From Gammaproteobacteria bacterium (GTDB lineage: Bacteria; Pseudomonadota; Gammaproteobacteria; SG8-11), in contig JACQEQ010000257.1 of the NCBI GenBank assembly GCA_016200445.1, positions 1-19,089 on the forward strand: a stretch of 19,089 nucleotides of DNA, written 5' to 3'. Both the position numbers and the translations under genes were made by a program. The notes under the pieces were generated by a model, which did not search any database, was not told where the DNA came from, and saw only the letters and a list, made by a program, of their open reading frames with translations. Shown here piece by piece: positions 1 through 7,273 of this stretch (position 1 is its first letter; every line of letters begins with the position of its first letter).

Positions 1-8
1 AAAAAACT

Positions 9-1010
9 TTGGGCACGCCGTATGAAAACCTGTTCGACCCTAAGCATGACTCGCCCTTGTATGCGGGTCTTAACTTAAATCGAAAAACCATGGCGATGGA
101 ACGTACCGATATATCCGCAACCGCCAAGGGGGCGCAGCGCGCATTGATCGATGTGCGCGCGGGCACGGTGTGGGTCGATCCCGGCGATTTTTTCGAAGAA
201 GGCACCGAGCTCACCGATCCAGTGCAGGGGGCATTAGGAGACTGTTATTTTATTGCGGCCCTGTCCGCTGTGGCATGGGCACGGCCGTATGTGATTGCGC
301 AACGCAATCGCGCGACCGGCACCGGACAGCAGAACTTCGTCGATATGATCGAGTTTTACAAGGCCGGCAAAGCCAGCAAAGTCGAAGTGACCGAGCTGTG
401 TCCGTTGCAAGCGCCAGGCAACACTTACATCTATGCCCGCTCCAGCGAAGCGGGCGAAATCTGGCCGGCGGTATATGAAAAAGCCTATGCGAAGTGGCGC
501 AACAACGACACGGACGATCAGCCGAACTACGCATCGATCGCGGGCGGCGATCCGGTCGGTGCGATGGTGCAGCTGACGAATCTGGCACCGGTTTACATCG
601 GCAATCCGTCGCTCTCCGCACACGATATCTGGCAGAAGGTGCGGGCCAATTGCATCAGCATGAAAACCTTCAACCCGATGTGCGCGTGGACATACGCGAC
701 CTCGCCGTCCCCGGATGTGAATTACAACACTGCGCATCTGGTGGCCAACCACGCCTACACCGTGCTCGGCTGGGCCTATGCCAACAATCAGGAATATGTC
801 GTGCTTCGGAACCCGTGGGGTTCTTACGAGGGAACTCTCAATGTATTCGGCGGATCGTGGGTCGCCTGGGACCAACCCTATTACGGCGGCAAAGGCTGGT
901 GGCGTCCCATCAGCATGGCCACGCTCGATGGAATATTTGCGTTAACTTCCGACACCTTCAAAAAATACTTTGCCGGCTTCGGCTGGGTAAAAACGCCGGA
1001 AGCGCCATAG
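9..1010 (+). CDS. Calpain-like (C2 family) cysteine protease, 5' end probably outside window
   Basis: Papain-fold cysteine protease of the calpain (C2) type. The active-site Cys box QGALGDCYF has its nucleophile at Cys79. The histidine segment ANHAYTVLGW gives His248, and the asparagine segment LRNPWGSYEG gives Asn268. All three catalytic residues are present in the canonical order and context, so the enzyme looks active. It lacks the calcium-binding EF-hand domain of animal calpains, and no signal peptide is visible. The listed start is a TTG at position 9, but the frame stays open to the left edge of the window, so the true start may lie upstream; the first internal ATG codons (residues 28 and 30) are still before the Cys box. 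A strong hairpin follows at 1022-1072. Substrates are unknown. The family assignment is firm; the N-terminal boundary is not. Confidence 0.85.
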   Translation: MGTPYENLFDPKHDSPLYAGLNLNRKTMAMERTDISATAKGAQRALIDVRAGTVWVDPGDFFEEGTELTDPVQGALGDCYFIAALSAVAWARPYVIAQRNRATGTGQQNFVDMIEFYKAGKASKVEVTELCPLQAPGNTYIYARSSEAGEIWPAVYEKAYAKWRNNDTDDQPNYASIAGGDPVGAMVQLTNLAPVYIGNPSLSAHDIWQKVRANCISMKTFNPMCAWTYATSPSPDVNYNTAHLVANHAYTVLGWAYANNQEYVVLRNPWGSYEGTLNVFGGSWVAWDQPYYGGKGWWRPISMATLDGIFALTSDTFKKYFAGFGWVKTPEAP

Positions 1011-1021
1011 ACCGGTAGAGG

Positions 1022-1072
1022 CGGGATAGTTCTCCCCTCTTTGATTGATGTTCAAGGAGGGGGTATGTCCCG
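1022..1072. other. Long hairpin downstream of the protease gene
   Basis: An 11-bp inner stem (1034-1044 with 1052-1062, one G-T wobble, 7-nt loop) sits inside an outer 7-bp stem (1022-1028 with 1066-1072). No T-run follows on the + strand, so this is either an unusual terminator or transcript-end stabiliser, or a member of the C-rich/G-rich hairpin set seen elsewhere in the window. Confidence 0.55.
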
Positions 1073-1107
1073 TAACAATTCCCTTCGTGCCGGCCTTACA
1101 TATTTAG

Positions 1108-1566
1108 ATGAACACGCTACCCGATGATTTCGATGTGCGCTATACGTGGCGGGAAGGCAGTGTGCCGCCACCCTACTATTACGAGTACCGGATTCATCTG
1201 GCCGCGCCGGGCAGCGCTGAAGTCACTTTAATTCCGGACTATCCCGCAGCGGGAGTACCGCAGTGGCGTGAAATATTCAGCGTTACCCCGTCGCAACTCG
1301 AAACGCTGTATCGCCACCTGCTGACACTGGGTTTACTCTCGACACCCTGGCAGGCGGCCGCCCATCCGCCGGTCGGCGGCAGCAGTGAGTCGCTGACCAT
1401 TCAGGCACAACGCCGGAAAATCGAAATTCCGTTTTTTGCTGCCGCCATGCAAGACATTCGCGTGAACGAGACGGTTACTGCAATCCGCGCACTGGTGCCG
1501 CAAACGTTGTGGGATACTCTCGAAATGCGGCTCAAACTGCACCGGCAAAATAATTCCAGCAAATAA
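1108..1566 (+). CDS. Hypothetical protein, 152 aa
   Basis: Not recognised. It starts at an ATG with no strong ribosome binding site and ends 20 bp before the downstream beta-CASP protein, on the same strand, so the two are probably co-transcribed. The N-terminal half is rich in Tyr, Pro and Trp and looks like beta-strands (a YYYEYRIHL stretch followed by a VTLIP strand). The C-terminal half looks helical (LETLYRHLLTLGLL near residues 64-77 and an amphipathic end from about residue 115). There is no signal peptide, membrane segment or catalytic motif. Codon use resembles its neighbours and no overlapping frame is better, which supports a real gene of unknown role. Confidence 0.65.
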   Translation: MNTLPDDFDVRYTWREGSVPPPYYYEYRIHLAAPGSAEVTLIPDYPAAGVPQWREIFSVTPSQLETLYRHLLTLGLLSTPWQAAAHPPVGGSSESLTIQAQRRKIEIPFFAAAMQDIRVNETVTAIRALVPQTLWDTLEMRLKLHRQNNSSK

Positions 1567-1586
1567 TATTTTTCAGGTTTAACCAA

Positions 1587-3008
1587 ATGCAACTTCACTT
1601 CTTCGGCGCCGCACAAGAAGTCACCGGCTCGTGTCATCTGCTGCGTACCGGCAGCGCCTCGGTATTGATCGACTGCGGCTTGATTCAGGGCGGCCCAAAA
1701 GACGAGGCACGCAATGCGCAGCCGTTCCCCTTCGACGTGCACAGCATCGACGCGGTGATTTTAACCCATGCGCATCTGGATCATTCCGGGCGCTTGCCGC
1801 TGCTTGTCAAGTCCGGCTACAAAGGCCCGATTTACGCGCATCCCGCTACCGCCGATTTGTGCAAGATCATGTTGCGCGATGCCGCCCATCTGAACGAAAA
1901 AGAAACCGAATGGACCAATCGCAAACGCCTGCGTAAACAGCTCGCGCCGCTGGAGCCGTTGTATACCTTGGCCGATGCCGGCAAAGCGCTGCGTCGTATC
2001 GTCACTGTAGACTACGGCACGCTGCAGGATATCGTGCCCGGCCTACGCATGCGCCTGCGCGATGCCGGGCACATTCTCGGCTCATGTATTGTCGAAACCT
2101 GGATAACGGAGTCCGGCATCGAACGCAAACTGGTTTTCAGCGGCGACCTCGGCCACACCGGCGCACCGATTTTGCGCGATCCGGAGCTCATCCATGACGC
2201 GGATTTAGTCGTAATGGAATCGACCTACGGAAATCGTCAACACCGCAGCTGGGCAGACACCGAAACCGAATTGCAACAAGCGCTGGAGAGTGCGGCGCAG
2301 CATCGCGGCAATATTTTGATTCCCGCCTTCGCGGTCGGCCGCACGCAAGAATTGCTCTACACCCTGGCGCGTCATTACGCCGAATGGGAGTTGCATCGCT
2401 GGACCGTGTTTCTGGACAGCCCAATGGCGATCGAAGCCACCGATGTCTATGCGCGGCATGCCGAGCTGTACGATGCCGAAGCGATGCGGATACAACATCG
2501 TCAAGGCAACCCCTTCGAGTTCCCGAAATTGCATTACAGTCACACGGCATTGCAATCGATGGCCATCAATCGCATCGAGTCGGGCGCCATCATCATCGCC
2601 GGCAGCGGCATGTGCGACGGCGGGCGCATCAAACATCACCTGAAGCATAATGTGTGGCGCGCGAACTGCCACGTGATCATCACCGGTTACCAAGCGCGCG
2701 GCACGCCCGGCCGCGCACTGGTCGACGGCGCGCACGCGTTGCGCTTGTGGGGCGAAACCATCCGCATCGCAGCGACGGTACACACCCTCGGCGGCTTGTC
2801 CGCGCATGCCGATCAAACGGGCTTGCTGGCATGGTATCGCGCGTTTCGCAACGCCCCGCCGGTGGCGCTGGTGCACGGCGAACCCGAGTCGATGAGCGTG
2901 CTGCACGCCTTGCTGGAACAGGATAATGTCAAGGTGTGGTCACCGCTGCCGAACAGTGTTTTGGATTTACTGGACTTGAGATTTATCGCGTCTGGATCGA
3001 TAACATAG
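1587..3008 (+). CDS. Metallo-beta-lactamase/beta-CASP family ribonuclease-like protein
   Basis: A 473-aa protein of the prokaryotic CPSF/Ysh1-like beta-CASP group, whose characterised members are zinc-dependent RNA endo- or 5'-3' exonucleases. The metallo-beta-lactamase motif 2 THAHLDHSG gives His61, His63, Asp65 and His66; motif 3 is His162 in GHILGS; motif 4 is Asp187 in FSGDLGH. The beta-CASP motif A acidic residue is Glu211 in MESTYGN, motif B is His407 in GLSAHAD, and motif C is His430 in LVHGE, inside the RMMBL (RNA-specificity) C-terminal region. All metal ligands are present, so activity is likely. The cytosolic location follows from the absence of a signal sequence. The actual substrate is not shown by the sequence. 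Confidence 0.9.
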   Translation: MQLHFFGAAQEVTGSCHLLRTGSASVLIDCGLIQGGPKDEARNAQPFPFDVHSIDAVILTHAHLDHSGRLPLLVKSGYKGPIYAHPATADLCKIMLRDAAHLNEKETEWTNRKRLRKQLAPLEPLYTLADAGKALRRIVTVDYGTLQDIVPGLRMRLRDAGHILGSCIVETWITESGIERKLVFSGDLGHTGAPILRDPELIHDADLVVMESTYGNRQHRSWADTETELQQALESAAQHRGNILIPAFAVGRTQELLYTLARHYAEWELHRWTVFLDSPMAIEATDVYARHAELYDAEAMRIQHRQGNPFEFPKLHYSHTALQSMAINRIESGAIIIAGSGMCDGGRIKHHLKHNVWRANCHVIITGYQARGTPGRALVDGAHALRLWGETIRIAATVHTLGGLSAHADQTGLLAWYRAFRNAPPVALVHGEPESMSVLHALLEQDNVKVWSPLPNSVLDLLDLRFIASGSIT

Positions 3009-3034
3009 TGACTCTTACATAACCTCGGCCTGCC

Positions 3035-4018
3035 GTGAAAATCCGCCTGCTACCCAGCCAACGCGAGTTCGACCAGTTGCCCAACGAATCAGTGTTGGAC
3101 GCGGCATTGCGTGCCGGGGTTGCCTTAGATTACGGCTGTACCGCAGGCACCTGCGGTAAATGCGTCGCGCGCGTGATCACTGGCGCCGTTACCAAAATCA
3201 GTCACAGCGATTTCATGTTGACGGAAGCAGAACGCGCACAAAATTCTGTACTGCTGTGCTGTAACAGCGCCACTACGGATGCGCTGCTGGAAGTGCATGA
3301 AGCGGAAGGAAGCGCCGATATCCCGTTGCAAACACTCGACCTGCGGGTACGCAAACTGGAAGTACTTTCCCCGCAGATGGTGCTCTTACATCTGCGCGCC
3401 CCGCGTTCCAACACGCTGCGTTTTTTGGCCGGTCAACGCGCGCAGCTCGACTTTGGCGCTGGCATCACGCGGCAATTGTCGATTGCCAGTTGCCCCTGCG
3501 ACAGCTTGAATCTGCAATTCCATATTCCAGCGAGCGACGCGGCATTGTTTGCCCGCATACGTGAATTAAGTAGCAACGAGACAGTGAGGCTCCGTGGCCC
3601 CTTCGGTAGCTTCGTATTCGAAGAACACAGCGGCCGGCCCAGCATCTTCATCGCCTACGACAGCGGTTTTGCGCCGATTAAAAGTCTGCTGGAACACACC
3701 TTGTCGCTCGACCGCGAGCAGGCGGTGCATGTGCTGTGGCTGGCGGCACCGCACGGACACTACCTGCACAACTACTGCCGTGCGCTCACAGATGCTTTGG
3801 ACAACGTGCACTACGTGCCGCTACTCAACGAGGGCGCAGGACATGATGTTTTGTCGCAGGCACTGAACTGTGTGGAAAATGCAGGCGGCTTCGATGTGTA
3901 TCTGTCAGCACCGGGCGCAGCGCTTGCGCAAGCACACGCCGCATTAACCGAATGCGGCGTGTCAGCCGAACGGATTTTCAGTGAAGCTACCGATGCGGTA
4001 TTTAATTTTGTAGGTTAA
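3035..4018 (+). CDS. 2Fe-2S ferredoxin-FAD/NAD(P)H oxidoreductase
   Basis: A 327-aa electron-transfer reductase with three modules. An N-terminal plant-type ferredoxin domain carries Cys35, Cys40, Cys43 and Cys75 (a second Cys76 follows). An FAD-binding barrel covers about residues 100-198, with RQLS at 146-149 where most relatives have R-x-Y-S, and GPFGSF near 188-193. An NAD(P)-binding domain carries DSGFAP at 209-214. This arrangement is that of CDP-6-deoxy-hexulose reductases and of monooxygenase reductase components, which pass electrons from NAD(P)H through FAD to the 2Fe-2S centre. The GTG start at 3035 fits the beginning of the ferredoxin domain, though the ribosome binding site is weak. 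No partner oxygenase or sugar gene is nearby, so the acceptor is unknown. The Tyr-to-Leu change in the flavin motif is unusual. Confidence 0.85.
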   Translation: MKIRLLPSQREFDQLPNESVLDAALRAGVALDYGCTAGTCGKCVARVITGAVTKISHSDFMLTEAERAQNSVLLCCNSATTDALLEVHEAEGSADIPLQTLDLRVRKLEVLSPQMVLLHLRAPRSNTLRFLAGQRAQLDFGAGITRQLSIASCPCDSLNLQFHIPASDAALFARIRELSSNETVRLRGPFGSFVFEEHSGRPSIFIAYDSGFAPIKSLLEHTLSLDREQAVHVLWLAAPHGHYLHNYCRALTDALDNVHYVPLLNEGAGHDVLSQALNCVENAGGFDVYLSAPGAALAQAHAALTECGVSAERIFSEATDAVFNFVG

Positions 4019-4058
4019 CCGCCCTTTGAAGGCAGCTGCCGCTCCTGGCCTTACACGC

Positions 4059-4409
4059 TTACTCTTCTTCCTCGTCGTCGTCTTCCTCATCGTCGTCGTC
4101 GTCGAAGTCTTCATCATCGTCGTCGTCTTCGTCATCAACGTCGATACCTTTGACCACGTCGAGGTCTTCATCATCGTCGTCTTCTTCGTCGTCATCGAGA
4201 TCTTCCAGATCTTCGTCCTCGAGTTCATCGAGGTCGTCAATATCTTCAATCTCGTCGATTTCATCGATTTCTATTGCGTCAGCATCGGCGTCTTCCGAGT
4301 CGCGGCGTCCCGCTGCCAAGCCCTGCGCATTCCACGCGTCTTGTCTTACGAAAACGACCGCCCAAGTGTTCAGGCGTGGCGCAGACGCGACTGAAATAAG
4401 GTTTTGCAT
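4059..4409 (-). CDS. Small hyperacidic protein with Asp/Glu-rich tail
   Basis: A 116-aa protein not assigned to any family. The first ~35 residues are of ordinary composition (MQNLISVASAP... with Trp and Val). From about residue 37 to the end it is almost entirely Asp and Glu with scattered Ile and Leu, finishing in a run of acidic residues, so the tail should be disordered and strongly negative. The start at 4409 is chosen because AGAGGA (complement of 4417-4422) lies 7 nt upstream and a promoter-like pair lies further up; an ATG 29 codons upstream has neither. The opposite strand is also open here only because the GAN-codon repeat has few stops. Possible roles are nucleic-acid mimicry, cation buffering or chaperoning of basic proteins, but none is supported beyond composition. 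Confidence 0.7.
   Translation of the reverse strand: MQNLISVASAPRLNTWAVVFVRQDAWNAQGLAAGRRDSEDADADAIEIDEIDEIEDIDDLDELEDEDLEDLDDDEEDDDDEDLDVVKGIDVDDEDDDDDEDFDDDDDEEDDDEEEE
4062..4290 (-). repeat. Low-complexity GAC/GAT/GAA triplet tract
   Basis: Imperfect runs of GAN triplets on the minus strand (TCG/TCT/TCA triplets on the plus strand) encode the acidic tail of the protein at 4059-4409. Such tracts are prone to in-frame length change by slippage. Confidence 0.7.
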
Positions 4410-4463
4410 AATGGGTTCCTCTATTTGACCGGTAGTGATTTGCAGCTGCACTAACGCCGCGGC

Positions 4464-4492
4464 ATTAAAAAGTTTTGCGGTTAGAAAATCAA
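4464..4492 (-). promoter_or_regulatory. Sigma-70-like promoter for the hyperacidic protein gene
   Basis: On the minus strand TTGATT (4487-4492) and TTTAAT (4464-4469) are separated by exactly 17 bp. They match 4 of 6 and 5 of 6 positions of the -35 and -10 consensus. The predicted start site would leave a leader of roughly 50 nt before the ATG at 4409. This suggests the acidic gene is transcribed separately from pgpA upstream. Confidence 0.5.
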
Positions 4493-4530
4493 GCAACTAA
4501 TTTTGCGTGATCCGCGTAGCCGGTATTTTA

Positions 4531-5007
4531 TCAATTCAACCAGCGCACGCCCAGATACAAAATCGATCCCGCAAATATTCCTGCGGCCAGGTCGTCCAGC
4601 ATGATGCCAAACCCACCTTGCACATGTCGATCCAGGCTGGATATCGGCCAGGGTTTCGCAATATCGAAGATACGAAATAACACGAAGCCAACGAGCAACC
4701 AGATTGCACCCGCCGGTGCCAAACTCATGGTCACCAGCAACCCGACGATTTCATCCCAGACAATTGCAGGATGATCGCTCGCACCCCAGTCGCGTGCCGC
4801 GCGTCCGCATATAAATACACCGGCCACGAACATCAACACGGTCACGCCGGCGTATTGCCATGCAGGCAACATTTGCGCCAGCCACACGATGGGAATCGCA
4901 GCCAGCGTTCCAAAGGTTCCTGGCGCGCGCGGGGCCAACCCGCTGCCAAAACCGCTGGCCAAAACATGTACTGGATTGCGCCAGTTCATCGGTACACGCG
5001 TGCTCAT
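4531..5007 (-). CDS. pgpA: Phosphatidylglycerophosphatase A
   Basis: A 158-aa inner-membrane phosphatase that removes the phosphate from phosphatidylglycerophosphate to give phosphatidylglycerol. The family signatures are all visible: GSGLAPRAPGTFGT near residues 21-34, IVWDEIVG in the middle, and FRIFDIAKPWPI followed by GGFGIMLDDLAAG near the end. The acidic residues of the WDE and LDD motifs are intact. Several hydrophobic membrane segments are present (for instance around residues 35-70). Its ATG overlaps the thiL stop as ATGA, so the two are translationally coupled. The thiL-pgpA pair downstream of nusB is the usual proteobacterial order. Length is typical. Confidence 0.95.
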   Translation of the reverse strand: MSTRVPMNWRNPVHVLASGFGSGLAPRAPGTFGTLAAIPIVWLAQMLPAWQYAGVTVLMFVAGVFICGRAARDWGASDHPAIVWDEIVGLLVTMSLAPAGAIWLLVGFVLFRIFDIAKPWPISSLDRHVQGGFGIMLDDLAAGIFAGSILYLGVRWLN

Positions 5008-5978
5008 GACTTGGGTGTAACAAAATGATCGTAACCGCGCTGCGCCGGAACCAACGAACGGCCGTCATTCATTTGACAACGCACGCCGGGCATGGATTCG
5101 ATCACGCCGACGCAACTGACGCCGCAGGCAAATCTACGAAATAATGCTTCCACGCGGGCGCGGTGCTGCGGTGCTGCGGTGAAACACAGTTCGTAGTCGT
5201 CGCCGGCGGATAACGGCAGATTCCAGTTACCGTTTCCAGCCGCATGAAATAATGTCGATACCGGAACCTGTTCGACAAAAATACGCGCCCCGGCCCGGCT
5301 CGCATCACACACATGCCCCAGATCCGCGAGCAAGCCATCGGAAATATCGATACAGGCACTGGCGATTTCACGCAACGCCAATCCTTCGTCGACCCGTGGT
5401 ACCGGGCGCAACCAGCGCTGCGCGGCGAACTGCGCCGGAACCGGATCCAATACAATTTTCTTCAATGCTGCCTGTAACCCTAGCGCTGCATCGCCGAGCG
5501 TGCCGGTGACGAAGATCAAATCACCGGCGCGCGCACCGCGACGCTGCAATGCCTGCGTTTCCGGTACGAAGCCGTGCACTTGCACGCTAATACTCAGCGG
5601 TCCCCGCGTGGTGTTGCCGCCCACCAGCTGCACGCCGTGTTGTTGTGCCAATGCGAAAAAACCGGCACTGAATTGTTCCAGCCAGGGCTCGTCAATACGC
5701 GGCACCGTAAGCGCGAGCGTCGCCCATGCCGGTTGCGCCGCCATCGCCGCCAGGTCGCTCAGATTCACGGCGAGCGCGCGATAACCTAAATCCGCCGGGG
5801 CGATCTCCGGCAGAAAGTGCACGCCTTCGACCAAGGTATCGATGGACACCGCCAACGCCTGCCCTGAGGGCACCCGCAGTAATGCCGCGTCATCACCGAT
5901 ACCTAACGCAACATCAGCGCGCGTTACCGTCTGGCGCGTGAAATAGTTTTCGATCAGCTGGAATTCAGAAAGTGCCAT
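5004..5978 (-). CDS. thiL: Thiamine-monophosphate kinase
   Basis: A 324-aa ATP-dependent kinase that makes thiamine diphosphate, the active cofactor, from thiamine monophosphate. It has the PurM-like fold signatures GIGDDAA (residues 26-32), SIDTLVEGVHF (45-55), a GGNTTRG loop in the middle and ISDGLLADLGH in the C-terminal half. The start at 5978 gives the standard beginning MALSEFQLIE. The frame extends 35 codons further upstream, but that stretch is encoded by an intergenic hairpin and has no family resemblance. The stop overlaps the pgpA start by 4 nt. About 160 bp with a hairpin separate it from nusB upstream. Confidence 0.95.
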   Translation of the reverse strand: MALSEFQLIENYFTRQTVTRADVALGIGDDAALLRVPSGQALAVSIDTLVEGVHFLPEIAPADLGYRALAVNLSDLAAMAAQPAWATLALTVPRIDEPWLEQFSAGFFALAQQHGVQLVGGNTTRGPLSISVQVHGFVPETQALQRRGARAGDLIFVTGTLGDAALGLQAALKKIVLDPVPAQFAAQRWLRPVPRVDEGLALREIASACIDISDGLLADLGHVCDASRAGARIFVEQVPVSTLFHAAGNGNWNLPLSAGDDYELCFTAAPQHRARVEALFRRFACGVSCVGVIESMPGVRCQMNDGRSLVPAQRGYDHFVTPKS

Positions 5979-6034
5979 GAGGTGGACCGCCGCCGGTAGA
6001 CGAGGAGAGCAGTTCTTTGTAATACAACATAGAC

Positions 6035-6074
6035 GAACGCCCCCATCCCCGCCTTGCAGAGGGAAGAGGCGTTT
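6035..6074. repeat. Intergenic hairpin between nusB and thiL
   Basis: An inverted pair GAACGCC (6035-6041) / GGCGTTT (6068-6074) encloses a C-rich then G-rich segment with a TTGCAG core. It resembles the other C-rich/G-rich hairpins in this window. No T-run follows on the minus strand, so it is not a classical terminator and the operon may read through. Confidence 0.45.
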
Positions 6075-6137
6075 TCGCCGCAAACACCAGGACCTTTATG
6101 ATTCTTATTCCGTTAATGGAACGCACCAACCAAGATA

Positions 6138-6569
6138 CTACTTGCGCTTCGCCGCCACTTCTTCAGGACGCACGGTTTTTGCCACACTATCAAGAATGCT
6201 GTTGACGTATTTATGGCCTTGTTCGCCACCAAACGTTTTCGCTAATTCGATGGACTCGTTGATGACGACGCGGTACGGAATATCTTTTCGGTAGGCCAAC
6301 TCATAAGCACCGATGCGCAAAATTGCACGTTCCACCGGATCGACTTCATGCAGCGGCCGATCGAGCTGCGGCTTCAAATATTCATCGAGCTCGTCGGCAT
6401 GCACCGGTACCTTTGCGAGCAGCTCTTCGAAATAGCCACGCTCCGCGCCCTTGAGATTTTGATCCTCGGCGAATTGAGCGCTGATGTCGGCGGACGTTGA
6501 TCCGGACACTTGCCATTGATACAAAGCTTGCAGCGCCAAACGCCGTGCCATGCTGCGTGGATTGCTCAT
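6138..6569 (-). CDS. nusB: Transcription antitermination factor NusB
   Basis: A 143-aa all-helical RNA-binding protein that, with NusE/S10, binds boxA of rRNA leaders and prevents premature termination. The typical N-terminus (ARRLALQALYQWQ) and the C-terminal signature VEPAERAIL-like DPVERAILRIGAYEL followed by IPYRVVINESIELAKTFG are clear. AAAGG lies 9 nt before the ATG. It follows ribH by 47 bp, which is the usual ribH-nusB linkage. Length is normal. Confidence 0.95.
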   Translation of the reverse strand: MSNPRSMARRLALQALYQWQVSGSTSADISAQFAEDQNLKGAERGYFEELLAKVPVHADELDEYLKPQLDRPLHEVDPVERAILRIGAYELAYRKDIPYRVVINESIELAKTFGGEQGHKYVNSILDSVAKTVRPEEVAAKRK

Positions 6570-6616
6570 CAGCGAAAACCTTTATGTTGTTAAAGAACGG
6601 AAACTGTTAAGAACGG

Positions 6617-7105
6617 CTACTTAGACTTAGCTTCGAGTTGCCGCAGTACACTCACCATCTCGATAGCGGTCAATGCAGCGTCGCTGCCTTTATTGCCTTC
6701 CGCACCACCGGCGCGTGCTTCGGCCTGTTCATTCGTGTCAGTAGTCAATACCCCGAAGCAAACGGGCAGATCGAACGTCAGGCCGACCTGCAGCAAACCA
6801 TCGGTGCACGCGCGGCACACATATTCAAAATGCGGCGTGCCGCCGCGAATCACGCAACCCAATGCAATCAATGCATCGTAATGCGTGGAGCTAACTGCCA
6901 GCCGCTGCGCAGCGAGCGGGAGCTCAAATGCTCCCGGCACGCGCACCACGTTAATGTCGGCCTCCGCAACCCCGTGACTGCGCAACGCCGCCAGCGCGGC
7001 TTCGAGCAGGCTTTCGGTGATCGCCGCATTGAAACGGCTAACGACGATGCCGAAGCGCATGCCGCTTGCGTTTAGATCACCTGCAAAGGTGTTTGTACCG
7101 CTCAT
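6617..7105 (-). CDS. ribH: 6,7-dimethyl-8-ribityllumazine synthase
   Basis: A 162-aa enzyme that condenses 5-amino-6-ribitylaminouracil with 3,4-dihydroxy-2-butanone 4-phosphate, the penultimate riboflavin step; the family assembles as pentamers or 60-mers. The signature blocks are GIVVSRFNAAIT near residues 19-30 (substrate-stacking Phe), VPGAFELPLAA around 57-66, the GCVIRGGTPHFEYV block with the catalytic His92, and FGVLTTDTNEQA near 118-128. The start at 7105 gives MSGTNTF; an ATG 17 codons upstream opens with residues unlike the family. A large palindromic element separates it from ribB upstream, and nusB follows by 47 bp. Confidence 0.95.
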   Translation of the reverse strand: MSGTNTFAGDLNASGMRFGIVVSRFNAAITESLLEAALAALRSHGVAEADINVVRVPGAFELPLAAQRLAVSSTHYDALIALGCVIRGGTPHFEYVCRACTDGLLQVGLTFDLPVCFGVLTTDTNEQAEARAGGAEGNKGSDAALTAIEMVSVLRQLEAKSK

Positions 7106-7153
7106 GAGATATTCATATCCGTAAATGTCAATACTTTGGTGGATAGATTCACA

Positions 7154-7267
7154 CAACCACCCCGTCAGCTACGCTGCCACCCCTCCTCGAAAATGAGGAG
7201 GGGAGGAAAATTCTGTTCTCCCCTCCTCATTTTCGAGGAGGGGTGCCCCGCAGGGGTGGGGTGGTTG
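7154..7267. repeat. Nested palindromic element (MITE-like) between ribB and ribH
   Basis: Two 28-bp arms, 7178-7205 and 7218-7245, are perfect reverse complements around a 12-nt spacer. Each arm is itself a hairpin with a 9-bp stem (CCCCTCCTC/GAGGAGGGG). An outer 10-bp pair (CAACCACCCC at 7154-7163, GGGGTGGTTG at 7258-7267) encloses the whole. A full cruciform is possible. This looks like a small non-autonomous repeat element inserted in the operon; it may also affect ribB-ribH read-through. Confidence 0.75.
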
Positions 7268-7273
7268 GTTACT

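Noticed and set aside
234..875. 213-codon minus-strand frame opposite the calpain-like gene
   Set aside because: It overlaps a gene with a complete catalytic triad and has no recognisable motif.
4026..4394. Plus-strand frame rich in Val/Ile/Phe opposite the acidic protein
   Set aside because: It is the mirror of the GAN-codon tract, which has few stops on either strand; the minus frame has a promoter and ribosome binding site.
5979..6083. 35-codon N-terminal extension of thiL
   Set aside because: The extra residues are encoded in an intergenic hairpin and do not resemble the family; MALSEFQLIE at 5978 is the standard start.
7106..7156. 17-codon upstream extension of ribH
   Set aside because: The added residues are unlike lumazine synthase N-termini, and the internal ATG at 7105 gives the expected length.
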